Made by a program: the position numbers and the translations under genes. From the NCBI GenBank assembly GCA_002504905.1, contig DATY01000017.1, forward strand, positions 1 to 32,524: 32,524 nt of DNA, given 5' to 3'. Source of the stretch: Euryarchaeota archaeon UBA605. Its GTDB lineage: Archaea; Thermoplasmatota; Poseidoniia; Poseidoniales; Thalassarchaeaceae. Shown here piece after piece: positions 32,363 to 32,524 of the stretch; position 1 is the first letter of the stretch, and each line of letters begins with the position of its first letter. The notes beneath the pieces were generated by a model. That model did not search any database. It worked only from the letters and a program-made list of their open reading frames with translations, and was not told the origin of the DNA.

Positions 32363-32524
32363 ATGACACAATGGGAGTATAGAATTGTAGAAGATTCAGA
32401 CGCATCATGGACACAGATTACTAAAATGTTGAATGATTTAGGCAGCCAGGGTTGGGAATTAGTCTCAACTAAAGGCAAAAAGCCGGGAAAACTCAAGGTA
32501 TTCTTCTTCAAAAGGCCCCTTTGA
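32363..32524 (+). CDS. Small DUF4177-like protein
   Basis: The frame starts at ATG 32363 and ends with TGA exactly at the last base, giving 53 residues. The product is MTQWEYRIVEDSD... with MLNDLGSQGWELVSTKG and a closing beta strand KLKVFFFKRP. This matches DUF4177, in which a short strand, a helix with NxxGxxGWELV and a final strand form a small alpha-beta unit. No function is known for the family; the gene looks complete. Confidence 0.8.
   Translation: MTQWEYRIVEDSDASWTQITKMLNDLGSQGWELVSTKGKKPGKLKVFFFKRPL

Overview
This window reads as a stretch of AT-rich archaeal chromosome. Archaeal markers include the ribosomal proteins S19e, L39e, L31e and S17e, a proteasome-activating nucleotidase (PAN) ending in a proteasome-docking HbYX tail, the N-terminus of an MBF1-type factor, Kae1, and a preQ0 (archaeosine precursor) operon. 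Many starts are preceded by GGTG or GGAG about 4-8 nt upstream, and others look leaderless. With complete histidine catabolism, split methylmalonyl-CoA mutase genes and many small membrane proteins, I infer a heterotrophic euryarchaeon, plausibly a marine Thermoplasmatota lineage (Marine Group II/III-like). That placement is inference, not proof.

Layout. Positions 1-104 hold the start of MBF1 (minus strand), divergent from PAN. PAN leads into a tight plus-strand run (180-7370): PAN, glutamate formimidoyltransferase, formimido-THF cyclodeaminase, long-form urocanase, histidine ammonia-lyase and an AlaX-type alanyl-tRNA editing protein. The fifth Hut enzyme, imidazolonepropionase (7954-9225), faces this run across a tRNA-Val(GAC) and a 50-residue zinc-ribbon gene. 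Together these genes cover histidine to glutamate plus methenyl-THF and ammonia. Kae1 (9277) is divergent from hutI and is followed by a basic hypothetical protein, an FKBP-type prolyl isomerase, methylmalonyl-CoA mutase large subunit, methylmalonyl-CoA epimerase and a small helical protein.

A second operon starts at 14075 with a 54-residue ribbon-helix-helix regulator. A perfect 9-bp inverted repeat overlaps its TATA-like element. Then come folE, queE, a queC-msrB fusion and queD, i.e. GTP to preQ0. In the fusion, the QueC half has Ser/Ser/Ser/Asp at the four places where QueC normally has zinc-binding cysteines. This is the most unusual thing I see here. A minus-strand translation cluster (S19e, L39e, L31e, S17e, TrmJ-like methylase) converges on queD.

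From 19 kb onward the window is accessory: membrane proteins of unknown function, a SnoaL-like protein, pirin, an SRPBCC protein, an M29 aminopeptidase, a sodium/solute symporter with an extra C-terminal domain, a Rid-family protein, a minus-strand group of small membrane proteins including a DUF3592-like one, an ABM-like monooxygenase-fold protein, a cupin, a membrane zinc-ribbon protein and a small DUF4177-like protein ending exactly at the window edge. PAN, the aminopeptidase, the symporter and the hut genes fit a cell that lives on peptides and amino acids. No CRISPR array, insertion sequence, rRNA or prophage was seen.
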